64,000 nucleotides of DNA, from assembly GCA_964035545.1 (NCBI GenBank), contig OZ037766.1, positions 18,255,581 through 18,319,580 on the forward strand, written 5' to 3'. Shown in pieces: positions 1 through 12,300 of the stretch. The first letter of the stretch is position 1. Each line of letters opens with the position of its first letter. The position numbers and the translations under genes are program-made. This stretch comes from Bugula neritina. Lineage: Eukaryota > Bryozoa > Gymnolaemata > Cheilostomatida > Bugulidae. The notes under the pieces were generated by a model. The model made no database searches, was not told where the DNA came from, and saw nothing but the letters and a program-made list of their open reading frames with translations.

Positions 1-204
1 AAAAAACTGCCGAAATTTGGCCAATTTTGCCTGAAAAGCTGACTTTTCAGTACCAGTAAAATATCTCAGCAGCAAAGCATGATATCTGAACAAAAATTGC
101 ACTGCTGGAATCCTGAGATATTTCTCCAGTGTAAGTTTCTTTCTTTTTTCAATAACTCTGCTAGATTGCTCATAAATTGGTGATTTATACACTGAAAATG
201 CCAT
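1..204 (-). CDS. Partial small ORF in TIR element copy 1 (unproven)
   Basis: An ATG at 204-202 on the minus strand opens a frame that runs 68 codons to the window edge without a stop. It corresponds to the first 68 codons of the 98-codon frame in the complete copy (8934-9230). Four substitutions separate the two copies here. Three are synonymous third-position changes (Lys, Glu, Leu) and one changes Ile to Phe. The adjoining 346 bp outside the frame carries 12 substitutions. This weakly suggests coding constraint, but the numbers are tiny. I recognise no domain in the product. Confidence 0.2.
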   Translation of the reverse strand, partial: MAFSVYKSPIYEQSSRVIEKRKKLTLEKYLRIPAVQFLFRYHALLLRYFTGTEKSAFQAKLAKFRQFF

Positions 205-531
205 ATTTTCTCATAAGAAACTAGCAGCGCGCAGCACTTCACGCTTCACTGAGCACGTAGGGATGAGAAGATATTGGCGCCTACATAATAATTACAGGCT
301 AGCTAGCTGGCAGGCTATAATGAATAGCTTGCTTTGTACTTTGTTTATGTAGCACCAATAATGGAATGTTGATAGATAACGCAGCCCTAACGAAGGTTGC
401 TGCTTATTGGTTGTAGTTTAATCTTAGGCTAAACAATTACAAGTAGGCAACACGCATGCCACCCGCAAAGCAATATTATTCAAGAAACCGAACTACATTT
501 TGTGAGAAATTTATGATATTCTTAGTGAGGA

Positions 532-550
532 TGCCCTTAACTATCCTGTG
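532..550. repeat. 19-bp terminal inverted repeat of TIR element copy 1
   Basis: TGCCCTTAACTATCCTGTG is identical to 9325-9343 and is the reverse complement of 8588-8606. It marks the exact boundary with the satellite, which starts with ACATACTGCA at 551. Confidence 0.9.
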
Positions 551-562
551 ACATACTGCAAC

Positions 563-3500
563 TTAATGAAATATACTGTAACACACTGAAATATACTGCA
601 AAATACTGCAAAATACTGTAACATACTGAAACATACTGCAACATCCTGAAATATACTGCAACATGCTGAAATATACTGCAAGACACTGAAACTTACTGAA
701 ATACACTGTAACATACTGAAATACACTGCAACATACTGCAACATACTGAAATACATTGTAACATATTGAAATGCATTGCAACACATTGAAATATGTTGCA
801 AGATACTGAAATATACTGCAACATACTGAACGACACTAAAACTCACTGAAGTATAGTGTAATACCTGAAAATGCACTGTGATATACTGAAATACACTGTA
901 ACACACTGAAATATAATGCAAAATACTGAAACATACTGAAATATATTGCAAAATACTGCAACATACTGAAATACAGTTTAACATACTGAAACACACTGCA
1001 ACACATCGGAATAAACTGTAACATACTTAAATATACGGTAATATACTGAAATATACTGTAACACATTGAACAACACTGCAACATACTGAAATACACTGTA
1101 TCATACTGGAATATACTATAACCCACTGAAATATACTGCAACATACTGAAAACACTGCAACACATTGAAATATGCTGTAACATACCGAAATATATGGTAA
1201 CCTACTGAAATATGTTGCAAATTACTGAAATACACTGTAACATACGGAAATATACTGGAAGATACTGAAACCTACTGAAATACACTGTAACATACTGAAA
1301 TACACTGCAACATACTGCAACATACTGAAATACACTGTAACATATTGAAATACATTGCAACACATTGAAATAAGTTGCAAGATACTGAATCATACTGCAA
1401 CATACTGAAAGACACTAAAACTCACTGAAGTATAGTGAAAAATCTGAAAATGCACTGTGGCATACTGAAATATACTGAAACACGCTGAAATATACTGGAA
1501 CATACTGAAATAAACTGCAACATACTGAGATATACTGCAAGATACTGAAATATACTACAACTCACTGAAGTATAGTGTAATTTGCAGAAATGTACTGTAA
1601 CACACTGAAATTTATTGTATCATACTGAAATATACTGCAACATACTGAAAACACTGCAACACATTGAAATATGCTGTAACATACCGAAATATATGGTAAC
1701 CTACTGAAATATGTTGCAAATTACTGAAATACACTGTAACATACGGAAATATACTGGAAGATACTGAAACCTACTGAAATACACTGTAACATACTGAAAT
1801 ACACTGCAACATACTGCAACATACTGAAATACACTGTAACATATTGAAATACATTGCAACACATTGAAATAAGTTGCAAGATACTGAATCATACTGCAAC
1901 ATACTGAAAGACACTAAAACTCACTGAAGTATAGTGAAAAATCTGAAAATGCACTGTGGCATACTGAAATATACTGAAACACGCTGAAATATACTGGAAC
2001 ATACTGAAATAAACTGCAACATACTGAGATATACTGCAAGATGCTGAAATATACTACAACTCACTGAAGTATAGTGTAATTTCCAGAAATGTACTGTAAC
2101 ACACTGAAATTTATTGTATCATACTGAAATATACTGCAACGTACTGGAATACACTGTAACATACTGAAATATATTGCAAAATACAGCAACATACTGAAGT
2201 ATACTGCAACATACTGAAAGACACTAAAACTCACTGAAGTATAGTGTGATATCTGCAAATGCACTGTGACATACTGAAATTTACTGTAACACACTGAAAT
2301 ATACTGTAACATACTGAAATATACTGTAACATACGGAGATATACTGCGAGATACTGAAATATACTACAACTCACTGAAGTATAGTGTAATTTACGGAAAT
2401 GTACTATAACATACTGAAATTTATTGTAACATACTGAATCATACTGCAACATACTGAAATATACTGTAACGTACTGAAATATGTTGCAAAATACTGCAAC
2501 ATACTGAAATACACTGTAACATACTGAAATACGCTGTATCATACTGAAATGTACTATAACCCACTGAAATATACTGCAACATACTGAATAATACTGTAAC
2601 ATACTGAAATACACTGCAACATACTGAAATACACTGTAACATACAGAAATACACTGCAACATACTGCAGCGTACTGCAACATGCTGCAACATACTGAAAT
2701 ACACTGTAACATATTGAAATACACTGCAACACATTGAAATATGCTGTAACATACTGAGATATACTGCAAGACACTGAAATATACTACAGCTCACTGAAGT
2801 ATAGTGTAATTTACGGAAATGTACTGTAACATACTGAAATTTATTGTAACATACTGAAATATACTGCAACATACTGAAATACACTGTAACATACTGAAGT
2901 ATATTGCAAAATACTGCAACATACTGAAATACACTGTAACATACTGAAATACATTGTATCATACTGGAATATGCTATAACCCACTGAAATATACTGCAAC
3001 TTACTGAAATAAACTGTAACATACTGAAATATACTGCAACATACTGAAATACACTGTAACGTACTGAAATACACTGTAACATACAGAAATACACTGCAAC
3101 ATACTGCAGCAAACTGCAACATACTGCAACATACTGAAATACACTGTAACATATTGAAATACACTGCAACACATTGAAATATGCTTCAACATACCGAAAT
3201 ATATGGTAACCTACTGAAATATGTTGCAAACTACTGAAATATACTGCAACATACTGCAACTTAATGAAATATACTGTAACACACTGAAATATACTGCAAA
3301 ATACTGCAAAATACTGTAACATACTGAAACATACTGCAACATCCTGAAATATACTGCAACATGCTGAAATATACTGCAAGACACTGAAACCTACTGAAAT
3401 ACACTGTAACATACTGAAATACACTGCAACATACTGCAACATACTGAAATACATTGTAACATATTGAAATGCATTGCAACACATTGAAATATGTTGCAAG

Positions 3501-6500
3501 ATACTGAAATATACTGCAACATACTGAACGACACTAAAACTCACTGAAGTATAGTGTAATACCCGAAAATGCACTGTGATATACTGAAATACACTGTAAC
3601 ACACTGAAATATAATGCAAAATACTGAAACATACTGAAATATATTGCAAAATACTGCAACATACTGAAATACAGTTTAACATACTGAAACACACTGCAAC
3701 ACATCGGAATAAACTGTAACATACTTAAATATACGGTAATATACTGAAATATACTGTAACACATTGAACAACACTGCAACATACTGAAATACACTGTATC
3801 ATACTGGAATATACTATAACCCACTGAAATATACTGCAACATACTGAAAACACTGCAACACATTGAAATATGCTGTAACATACCGAAATATATGATAACC
3901 TACTGAAATATGTTGCAAATTACTGAAATACACTGTAACATACGGAAATATACTGGAAGATACTGAAACCTACTGAAATACACTGTAACATACTGAAATA
4001 CACTGCAACATACTGCAACATACTGAAATACACTGTAACATATTGAAAAACATTGCAACACATTGAAATAAGTTGCAAGATACTGAATTATACTGCAACA
4101 TACTGAAAGACACTAAAACTCACTGAAGTATAGTGAAAAATCTGAAAATGCACTGTGGCATACTGAAATATACTGAAACACGCTGAAATATACTGGAACA
4201 TACTGAAATAAACTGCAACATACTGAGATATACTGCAAGATACTGAAATATACTACAACTCACTGAAGTATAGTGTAATTTGCAGAAATGTACTGTAACA
4301 CACTGAAATTTATTGTATCATACTGAAATATACTGCAACGTACTGAAATACACTGTAACATACTGAAATATATTGCAAAATACTGCAACATACTGAAGTA
4401 TACTGCAACATACTGAAAGACACTAAAACTCACTGAAGTATAGTGTGATATCTGCAAATGCACTGTGACATACTGAAATTTACTGTAACACACTGAAATA
4501 TACTGTAACATACTGAAATATACTGTAACATACGGAGATATACTGCGAGATACTGAAATATACTACAACTCACTGAAGTATAGTGTAATTTACGGAAATG
4601 TACTGTAACATACTGAAATTTATTGTAACATACTGAATTATACTGCAACATACTGAAATACACTGTAACATACAGAAATACACTGCAACATACTGCAGCG
4701 TACTGCAACATGCTGCAACATACTGAAATACACTGTAACATATTGAAATACACTGCAACACATTGAAATATGCTGTAACATACTGAAATATACTGTAACA
4801 TACTGAAACACACTGCAACATACTGAAATATACTGCAACATACTGGAACATACTGGAATATACTGTAACCCACTGAAATATACTGCAACATACTGAAATG
4901 TACTGCAAGATACTGAAACCTACTGAAATACACTGTAACATACTGAAATACACTGCAACATACTGCAACATACTGAAATACACTGTAACATATTGAAATA
5001 CATTGCAACACATTGAAATAAGTTGCAAGATACCGAAGTATACTGCAACATACTGAAAGACACTAAAACTCACTGAAGTATAGTGAAAAATCTAAAAATG
5101 CACTATGGCATACTGAAATATACTGAAACACGCTGAAATATACTGGAACATACTGAAATATACTGCAACATACTGAAATACACTGTAACATACTGAAATA
5201 TATTGCAAAATACTGCAACATACTGAAATACACTGTAACATACTGAAATACATTGTATCATACTGGAATATGCTATAACCCACTGAAATATACTGCAACT
5301 TACTGAAATAAACTGTAACATACTGAAATATACTGCAACATACTGAAATACACTGTAACGTACTGAAATACACTGTAACATACAGAAATACACTGCAACA
5401 TACTGCAGCAAACTGCAACATACTGCAACATACTGAAATACACTGTAACATATTGAAATACACTGCAACACATTGAAATATGCTTCAACATACCGAAATA
5501 TATGGTAACCTACTGAAATATGTTGCAAACTACTGAAATATACTGCAACATACTGCAACTTAATGAAATATACTGTAACACACTGAAATATACTGCAAAA
5601 TACTGCAAAATACTGTAACATACTGAAACATACTGCAACATCCTGAAATATACTGCAACATGCTGAAATATACTGCAAGACACTGAAACCTACTGAAATA
5701 CACTGTAACATACTGAAATACACTGCAACATACTGCAACATACTGAAATACATTGTAACATATTGAAATGCATTGCAACACATTGAAATATGTTGCAAGA
5801 TACTGAAAAATACTGCAACATACTGAACGACACTAAAACTCACTGAAGTATAGTGTAATACCTGAAAATGCACTGTGATATACTGAAATACACTGTAACT
5901 CACTGAAATATAATGCAGAATACTGAAACATACTGAAATATATTGCAAAATACTGCAACATACTGAAATACAGTTTGCCATACTGAAACACACTGCAACA
6001 CATCGGAATAAACTGTAACATACTTAAATATACGGTAATATACTGAAATATACTGTAACACATTGAACAACACTGCAACATACTGAAATACACTGTATCA
6101 TACTGGAATATACTATAACCCACTGAAATATACTGCAACATACTGAAAACACTGCAACACATTGAAATATGCTGTAACATACCGAAATATATGGTAACCT
6201 ACTGAAATATGTTGCAAATTACTGAAATACACTGTAACATATTGAAATACATTGCAACACATTGAAATAAGTTGCAAGATACTGAATTATACTGCAACAT
6301 ACTGAAAGACACTAAAACTCACTGAAGTATAGTGAAAAATCTGAAAATGCACTGTGGCATACTGAAATATACTGAAACACGCTGAAATATACTGGAACAT
6401 ACTGAAATAAACTGCAACATACTGAGATATACTGCAAGATACTGAAATATACTACAACTCACTGAAGTATAGTGTAATTTGCAGAAATGTACTGTAACAC

Positions 6501-7210
6501 ACTGAAATTTATTGTATCATACTGAAATATACTGCAACGTACTGAAATACACTGTAACATACTGAAATATATTGCAAAATACTGCAACATACTGAAGTAT
6601 ACTGCAACATACTGAAAGACACTAAAACTCACTGAAGTATAGTGTAATATCTGCAAATGCACTGTGACATACTGAAATTTACTGTAACACACTGAAATAT
6701 ACTGTAACATACTGAAATATACTGTAACATACGGAGATATACTGCAAGATACTGAAATATACTACAACTCACTGAAGTATAGTGTAATTTACGGAAATGT
6801 ACTGTAACATACTGAAATTTATTGTAACATACTGAATTATACTGCAACATACTGAAATATACTGTAACGTACTGAAATATGTTGCAAAATACTGCAACAT
6901 ACTGAAATACACTATAACATACTGAAATACGCTGTATCATACTGAAATGTACTATAACCCACTGAAATATACTGCAACATACTGAAATATACTGTAACAT
7001 ACTGAAACACACTGCAACATACTGAAATATACTGCAACATACTGGAACATACTGGAATATACTGTAACCCACTGAAATATACTGCAACATACTGAAATGT
7101 ACTGCAAGATACTGAAACCTACTGAAATACACTGTAACATACTGAAATACACTGCAACATACTGCAACATACTGAAATACACTGTAACATATTGAAATAC
7201 ATTGCAACAC
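563..7210 (-). repeat. Higher-order repeat of about 2.2-2.3 kb in block 1
   Basis: Three successive copies can be recognised by ordered sets of variant decamers, beginning near 563, 3261 and 5560. The variant pair AACTTAATGAA and ACATCCTGAAA, and the irregular CAGTTTAACATACTG, recur in the same order in each copy. Copy-to-copy offsets are 2,199 bp in one part and 2,299 bp in another, so one copy carries about ten extra decamers. The right limit is approximate. Confidence 0.75.
1130..2141 (-). repeat. 499-bp tandem duplication inside the satellite
   Basis: The segment from about 1130 to 1640 is repeated from about 1629 to 2141 with period 499 bp. Only a few differences are visible, for example TTTGCAGAA near 1578 against TTTCCAGAA near 2077, and GATACTG near 1540 against GATGCTG near 2039. 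The unit includes a 9-bp decamer variant (AACACTGCA), which explains why the period is 499 rather than 500. The high similarity indicates a recent unequal exchange or slippage event. Confidence 0.85.
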
Positions 7211-8587
7211 ATTGAAATAAGTTGCAAGATAGCGAAGTATACTGCAACATACTGAAAGACACTAAAACTCACTGAAGTATAGTGAAAAATCTAAAAATGC
7301 ACTATGGCATACTGAAATATACTGAAACACGCTGAAATATACTGGAACATACTGAAATAAACTGTAACATACTGAGATATACTGCAAGATACTGAAATAT
7401 ACTACAACTCACCGAAGTATAGTGTAATTTGCAGAAATGTACTGTAACACACTGAAATTCATTGTATCATACTGAAATATACTGCAACGTACTGAAATAC
7501 ACTGTAACATACTAAAGTATATTGCAAAATACTGCAACATACTTAAATATACTGCAACATACTGAAAGACACTAAAACTCACTGAAGTATAGTGTAATAT
7601 CTGCAAATGCACTGTAACATACTGAAATTTACTGTAACACACTGAAATATACTGTAACATACTGAAATATACTGTAACATACTGAGATATACTGCGAGAT
7701 ACTGAAATATACTAAAACTCACTGAAGTATAGTGTAATTTACGGAAATGTACTGTAACATACTGAAATTTATTGTAACATACTGAATTATACTGCAACAT
7801 ACTGAAATACACTGTAACATACTGAAAGACACTAAAACTCACTGAAGTATAGTGTAATATCTGCAAATGCACTGTAACATATTGAAATTTACTGTAACAC
7901 AGTGAAATATACTGTAACATACTGAAATATACTGTAACATACTGAGATATACTGCAAGATACTGAAATATACTACAACTCACTGGATTATAGTGTAATTT
8001 ACGAAAATGTACTGTAACATACTGAAATTTATTGTAACATACTGAATTATACTGCAACATACTGGAATACACTGTAACATACTGAAACATATTGCAAAAT
8101 ACTGCAACATACTGAAATACACTGTAACATACTGAAAGACGCCGTATCATACTGAAATATACTATAACCCACTGAAATATACTGCAACATACTGAAATAT
8201 ACTGTAACATACTGAAATATACTGCAAGATACTGAAATACACTGTAACATACAGAAATACACTGCAACATACTGCAGCATACTGCAACATACTGCAACAT
8301 GCTGAAATACACTGCAACACATTGAAATATGCTGCAACATACCGAAATGTATGGTAACCTACTGAAATATGTTGCAAACTACTGAAATATACTGCAACAT
8401 ACTGCAACATAATGATATATACTGTAACACACTGAACTATACTGCAAAATACTGTAAAATACTGTAACATACTGAAACATACTGCAACATCCTGAAATTT
8501 ACTGCAACATGCTGAATTATACTGCAAGACACTGAAACCTACTGAAATACACTGTAACATACTGAAATACACTGCAACATACTGCAA

Positions 8588-8606
8588 CACAGGATAGTTA
8601 AGGGCA
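8588..8606. repeat. Left terminal inverted repeat of TIR element copy 2
   Basis: CACAGGATAGTTAAGGGCA pairs perfectly with the reverse complement of 9325-9343. Beyond the 19th base the two ends diverge. Confidence 0.92.
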
Positions 8607-8933
8607 TCCTCAGCAAGAATATCATAAATTTCTCTCAAAATGTAGTTCAGGTTCTTGAATAATATTGCTCTGCGGGTGGCATGCGTGTTGCCTACTTGTT
8701 ATTGTTTAGCCTAAGATTAAACTACAACCAATAAGCAGCAACCTTCATTAGGGCTGCGTAATCTATCAACAATCCATTATGGGTGCTACATAAACAAAGT
8801 ACAAAGCAAGCTATTCATTATAGCCTGCCAGCTAGCTAGCCTGTAATTATTATATAGGCGCCAATATCTTCTCATCCCTACGTGCTCAGTGAAGCGTGAA
8901 GTGCTGCGCGCTGCTAGTTTCTTATGAGAAAAT

Positions 8934-9230
8934 ATGGCATTTTCAGTGTATAAATCACCAATTTATGAGCAATCTAGCAGAGTTATTGAAAAAAGAAAAA
9001 AACTTACACTGGAAAAATATCTCAGGATTCCAGCAGTGCAATTTTTATTCAGATATCATGCTTTGCTGCTGAGATATTTTACTGGTACTGAAAAGTCAGC
9101 TTTTCAGGCAAAATTGGCCAAAATTCGGCAGTTTTTTGTCTATAACTTCGCAAAAAAAATGAAAATTGAAATTTCCAAAAAACTTACACTGGAGAAAAAG
9201 AAGATCTATAACATAGTTTTTAAATTTTGA
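8934..9230 (+). CDS. Small 98-codon ORF in TIR element copy 2 (unproven)
   Basis: This is the only sizeable open frame in the complete element. The predicted product is basic and lysine-rich toward its C-terminus, with KKLTLEK appearing twice, at about residues 22-28 and 82-88, because the DNA carries a 180-bp internal duplication. I recognise no domain, signal peptide or membrane segment. The frame is also open in copy 1 as far as that copy is visible, and three of the four differences between copies in the shared 204 nt are synonymous. It could be a genuine small protein, a remnant of an ancestral transposon gene, or a chance frame in AT-rich DNA. I favour chance or remnant. Confidence 0.22.
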   Translation: MAFSVYKSPIYEQSSRVIEKRKKLTLEKYLRIPAVQFLFRYHALLLRYFTGTEKSAFQAKLAKIRQFFVYNFAKKMKIEISKKLTLEKKKIYNIVFKF

Positions 9231-9272
9231 CTCTAGCACAATTAGGTGAGATTTTATTTTACTGGTACTGAA
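8997..9272 (+). repeat. Degenerate 180-bp internal duplication in the TIR element
   Basis: Two separate motifs recur at the same 180-bp offset: AAAAAACTTACACTGGA at 8997-9013 and 9177-9193, and ATTTTACTGGTACTGAA at 9076-9092 and 9256-9272. Sequence between the paired motifs has diverged beyond easy alignment. The common offset makes chance unlikely and points to an old tandem duplication of about 100-180 bp. Confidence 0.6.
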
Positions 9273-9324
9273 TTCTTATATGATTACAATGCAAACCTCA
9301 GCAAGGCAGTTGCAGCTAAAAGGT

Positions 9325-9343
9325 TGCCCTTAACTATCCTGTG
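9325..9343. repeat. Right terminal inverted repeat of TIR element copy 2
   Basis: TGCCCTTAACTATCCTGTG is the perfect inverse of 8588-8606 and is identical to 532-550. Satellite resumes at 9344 with AACATACTGA. Confidence 0.92.
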
Positions 9344-12300
9344 AACATACTGAAAAACACTAAAACTCACTGAAGTATAGTGTAATATCTGGAAATGCAC
9401 TGTGACATACTGAAATATACTGAAACACGCTGAAATATACTGCAACATACTGAAATATACTGTAACATACTGAGATATACTGCAAGATACCAAAATGTAC
9501 TACAACTCACTGAAGTATAGTGTAATTTACGAAAATGTACTGTAACATACTGGAATTTATTGTATCATACTGAAATATACTGCAACATACTGGAACATAC
9601 TGGAATATACTGTAACCCACTGAAATATACTGCAACATACTGAAATGTACTGCAAGATACTGAAACCTACTGAAATACACTGTAACATACTGAAATACAC
9701 TGCAACATACTGCAACATACTGAAATACACTGTAACATATTGAAATACATTGCAACACATTGAAATAAGTTGCAAGATACCGAAATATACTGCAACATAC
9801 TGAAAGACACTAAAACTCACTGAAGTATAGTGAAAAATCTAAAAATGCACTGTGGCATACTGAAATATACTGAAACACGCTGAAATATACTGGAACATAC
9901 TGAAATAAACTGTAACATACTGAGATATACTGCAAGATACTGAAATATACTACAACTCACCGAAGTATAGTGTAATTTGCAGAAATGTACTGTAACACAC
10001 TGAAATTCATTGTATCATACTGAAATATACTGCAACGTACTGAAATACACTGTAACATACTAAAGTATATTGCAAAATACTGCAACATACTTAAATATAC
10101 TGCAACATACTGAAAGACACTAAAACTCACTGAAGTATAGTGTATTATCTGCAAATGCACTGTAACATACTGAAATTTACTGTAACACACTGAAATATAC
10201 TGTAACATACTGAAATATACTGTACCATACTGAGATATACTGCGAGATACTGAAATATACTACAACTCACTGAAGTATAGTGTAATTTACGGAAATGTAC
10301 TGTAACATACTGAAATTTATTGTAACATACTGAATTATACTGCAACATACTGAAATACACTGTAACATACTGAAAGACACTAAAACTCACTGAAGTATAG
10401 TGTAATATCTGCAAATGCACTGTAACATATTGAAATTTACTGTAACACAGTGAAATATACTGTAACATACTGAAATATACTGTAACATACTGAGATATAC
10501 TGCAAGATACTGAAATATACTACAACTCACTGAAGTATAGTGTAATTTACGGAAATGTACTGTAACATACTGAAATTTATTGTAACATACTGAATTATAC
10601 TGCAACATACTGAAATACACTGCAACATACTGAAATACACTGTAACATACTGAAAGACACTAAAACTCACTGAAGTATAGTGTAATATCTGCAAATGCAC
10701 TGTAACATATTGAAATTTACTGTAACACAGTGAAATATACTGTAACATACTGAAATATACTGTAACATACTGAGATATACTGCAAGATACTGAAATATAC
10801 TACAACTCACTGAAGTATAGTGTAATTTACGAAAATGTACTGTAACATACTGAAATTTGTTGTAACATACTGAGTTATACTGCAACATACTGAAATACAC
10901 TGTAACATACTGAAACATATTGCAAAGTACTGCAACATACTGAAATACACTGTAACATACTGAAAGACGCTGTATCATAATGAAATATACTATAACCCAC
11001 TGAAATATACTGCAACATACTGAAATATACTGTAACAAACTGAAATATACTGCAACATACTGAAATACACTGTAACATACAGAAATACACTGCAACATAC
11101 TGCAGCAAACTGCAACATACTGCAACATACTGAAATACACTGTAACATATTGAAATACACTGCAACACATTGAAATATGCTTCAACATACCGAAATATAT
11201 GGTAACCTACTGAAATATGTTGCAAACTACTGAAATATACTGCAACATACTGCAACTTAATGAAATATACTGTAACACACTGAAATATACTGCAAAATAC
11301 TGCAAAATACTGTAACATACTGAAACATACTGCAACATCCTGAAATACACTGTAACATACTGAAATACACTGCAACATACTGCAACATACTGAAATACAT
11401 TGTAACATATTGAATTGCATTGCAACACATTGAAATATGTTGCAAGATACTGAAATATACTGCAACATACTGAACGACACTAAAACTCACTGAAGTATAG
11501 TGTAATACCTGAAAATGCAATGTGATATACTGAAATACACTGTAACCCACTGAAATATACTGCAAAATACTGAAACATACTGAAATATATTGCAAAATAC
11601 TGCAACATACTGAAATACAGTTTAACATACTGAAATACACTGCAACACATCGGAATAAACTGTAACATACTTAAATATACGGTAATATACTGAAATATAC
11701 TGTAACACATTGAACAACACTGCAACATACTGAAATACACTGTATCATACTGGAATATACTATAACCCACTGAAATATACTGAAACACGCTGAAATATAC
11801 TGGAACATACTGAAATAAACTGCAACATACTGAGATATACTGCAAGATACTGAAATATACTACAACTCACTGAAGTATAGTGTAATTTGCAGAAATGTAC
11901 TGTAACACACTGAAATTTATTGTATCATACTGAAATATACTGCAACGTACTGAAATACACTGTAACATACTGAAATATATTGCAAAATACTGCAACATAC
12001 TGAAGTATACTGCAACATACTGAAAGACACTAAAACTCACTGAAGTATAGTGTAATATCTGCAAATGCACTGTGACATACTGAAATTTACTGTAACACAC
12101 TGAAATATACTGTAACATACTGAAATATACTGTAACATACGGAGATATACTGCAAGATACTGAAATATACTACAACTCACTGAAGTATAGTGTAATTTAC
12201 GGAAATGTACTGTAACATACTGAAATTTATTGTAACATACTGAATTATACTGCAACATACTGAAATATACTGTAACGTACTGAAATATGTTGCAAAATAC

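Larger units (their letters stand above)
1..550 (-). mobile_element. TIR DNA element, copy 1, truncated by the window edge
   Basis: This is non-satellite sequence that aligns without gaps to the reverse complement of 8588-9137. I count 16 substitutions in 550 bp (2.9%). It ends at 550 with the 19-bp terminal repeat also found at both ends of the complete copy at 8588-9343, and satellite begins at once at 551. About 206 bp of the element should lie to the left of the window. Its orientation relative to the satellite is opposite to copy 2 although the satellite runs the same way on both sides, so the two are best explained as separate insertions. No transposase is visible, so it looks non-autonomous. 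The superfamily is not assigned. Confidence 0.85.
551..8587 (-). repeat. Decamer satellite array, block 1
   Basis: This is continuous tandem satellite. On the plus strand it reads as alternating ten-base units such as ACATACTGAA and ATATACTGCA; the minus strand carries the TTTCAG/TTRCAG form, which has almost no stop codons in any frame. Degenerate tags containing CACTGAAGTATAGTG recur through the block, usually 140-170 bp apart. Longer repeats are superimposed: segments near 563, 3261 and 5560 match each other (offsets 2,698 and 2,299 bp), and segments near 2061, 4260 and 6459 match at 2,199 bp. The offset 2,698 equals 2,199 plus 499, because the first copy carries an extra 499-bp duplication. 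No gene is supported here. Minus-strand open frames up to 487 codons are repeat by-products. Confidence 0.97.
8588..9343 (+). mobile_element. TIR DNA element, copy 2, complete (756 bp)
   Basis: This non-satellite island is bounded by perfect 19-bp inverted repeats starting CACAGGATAG. Satellite of the same orientation flanks it on both sides. An uninterrupted paralogue of the insertion point exists at 19961-19980: left flank CATACTGCAA (8578-8587) matches 19961-19970 and right flank from 9346 matches 19971 onward. The extra AA at 9344-9345 is therefore the apparent target duplication (AA, or AAC/AACA if the element is taken to start one or two bases later). The element is AT-rich, carries a 98-codon frame at 8934-9230, and shows a degenerate 180-bp internal repeat. 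No transposase is seen, so it is presumably mobilised in trans. The CACAG-type end is not enough to choose a superfamily. Confidence 0.88.

Noticed and set aside
2231-3694. 487-codon minus-strand open frame in the satellite, and the dozens of similar 60-300-codon frames in all blocks
   Set aside because: They arise from a stop-free 10-bp unit, appear in all three frames of the same strand, overlap each other, and lack any domain or non-repeat sequence.
551-8587. CRISPR array
   Set aside because: The repeats are contiguous 10-bp units with no unique spacers, and the setting is eukaryotic.
8588-9343. Assignment of the TIR element to Transib or CACTA superfamilies from its CACAG end
   Set aside because: A few terminal bases are insufficient, and the apparent 2-4 bp target duplication does not match a 5-bp rule.
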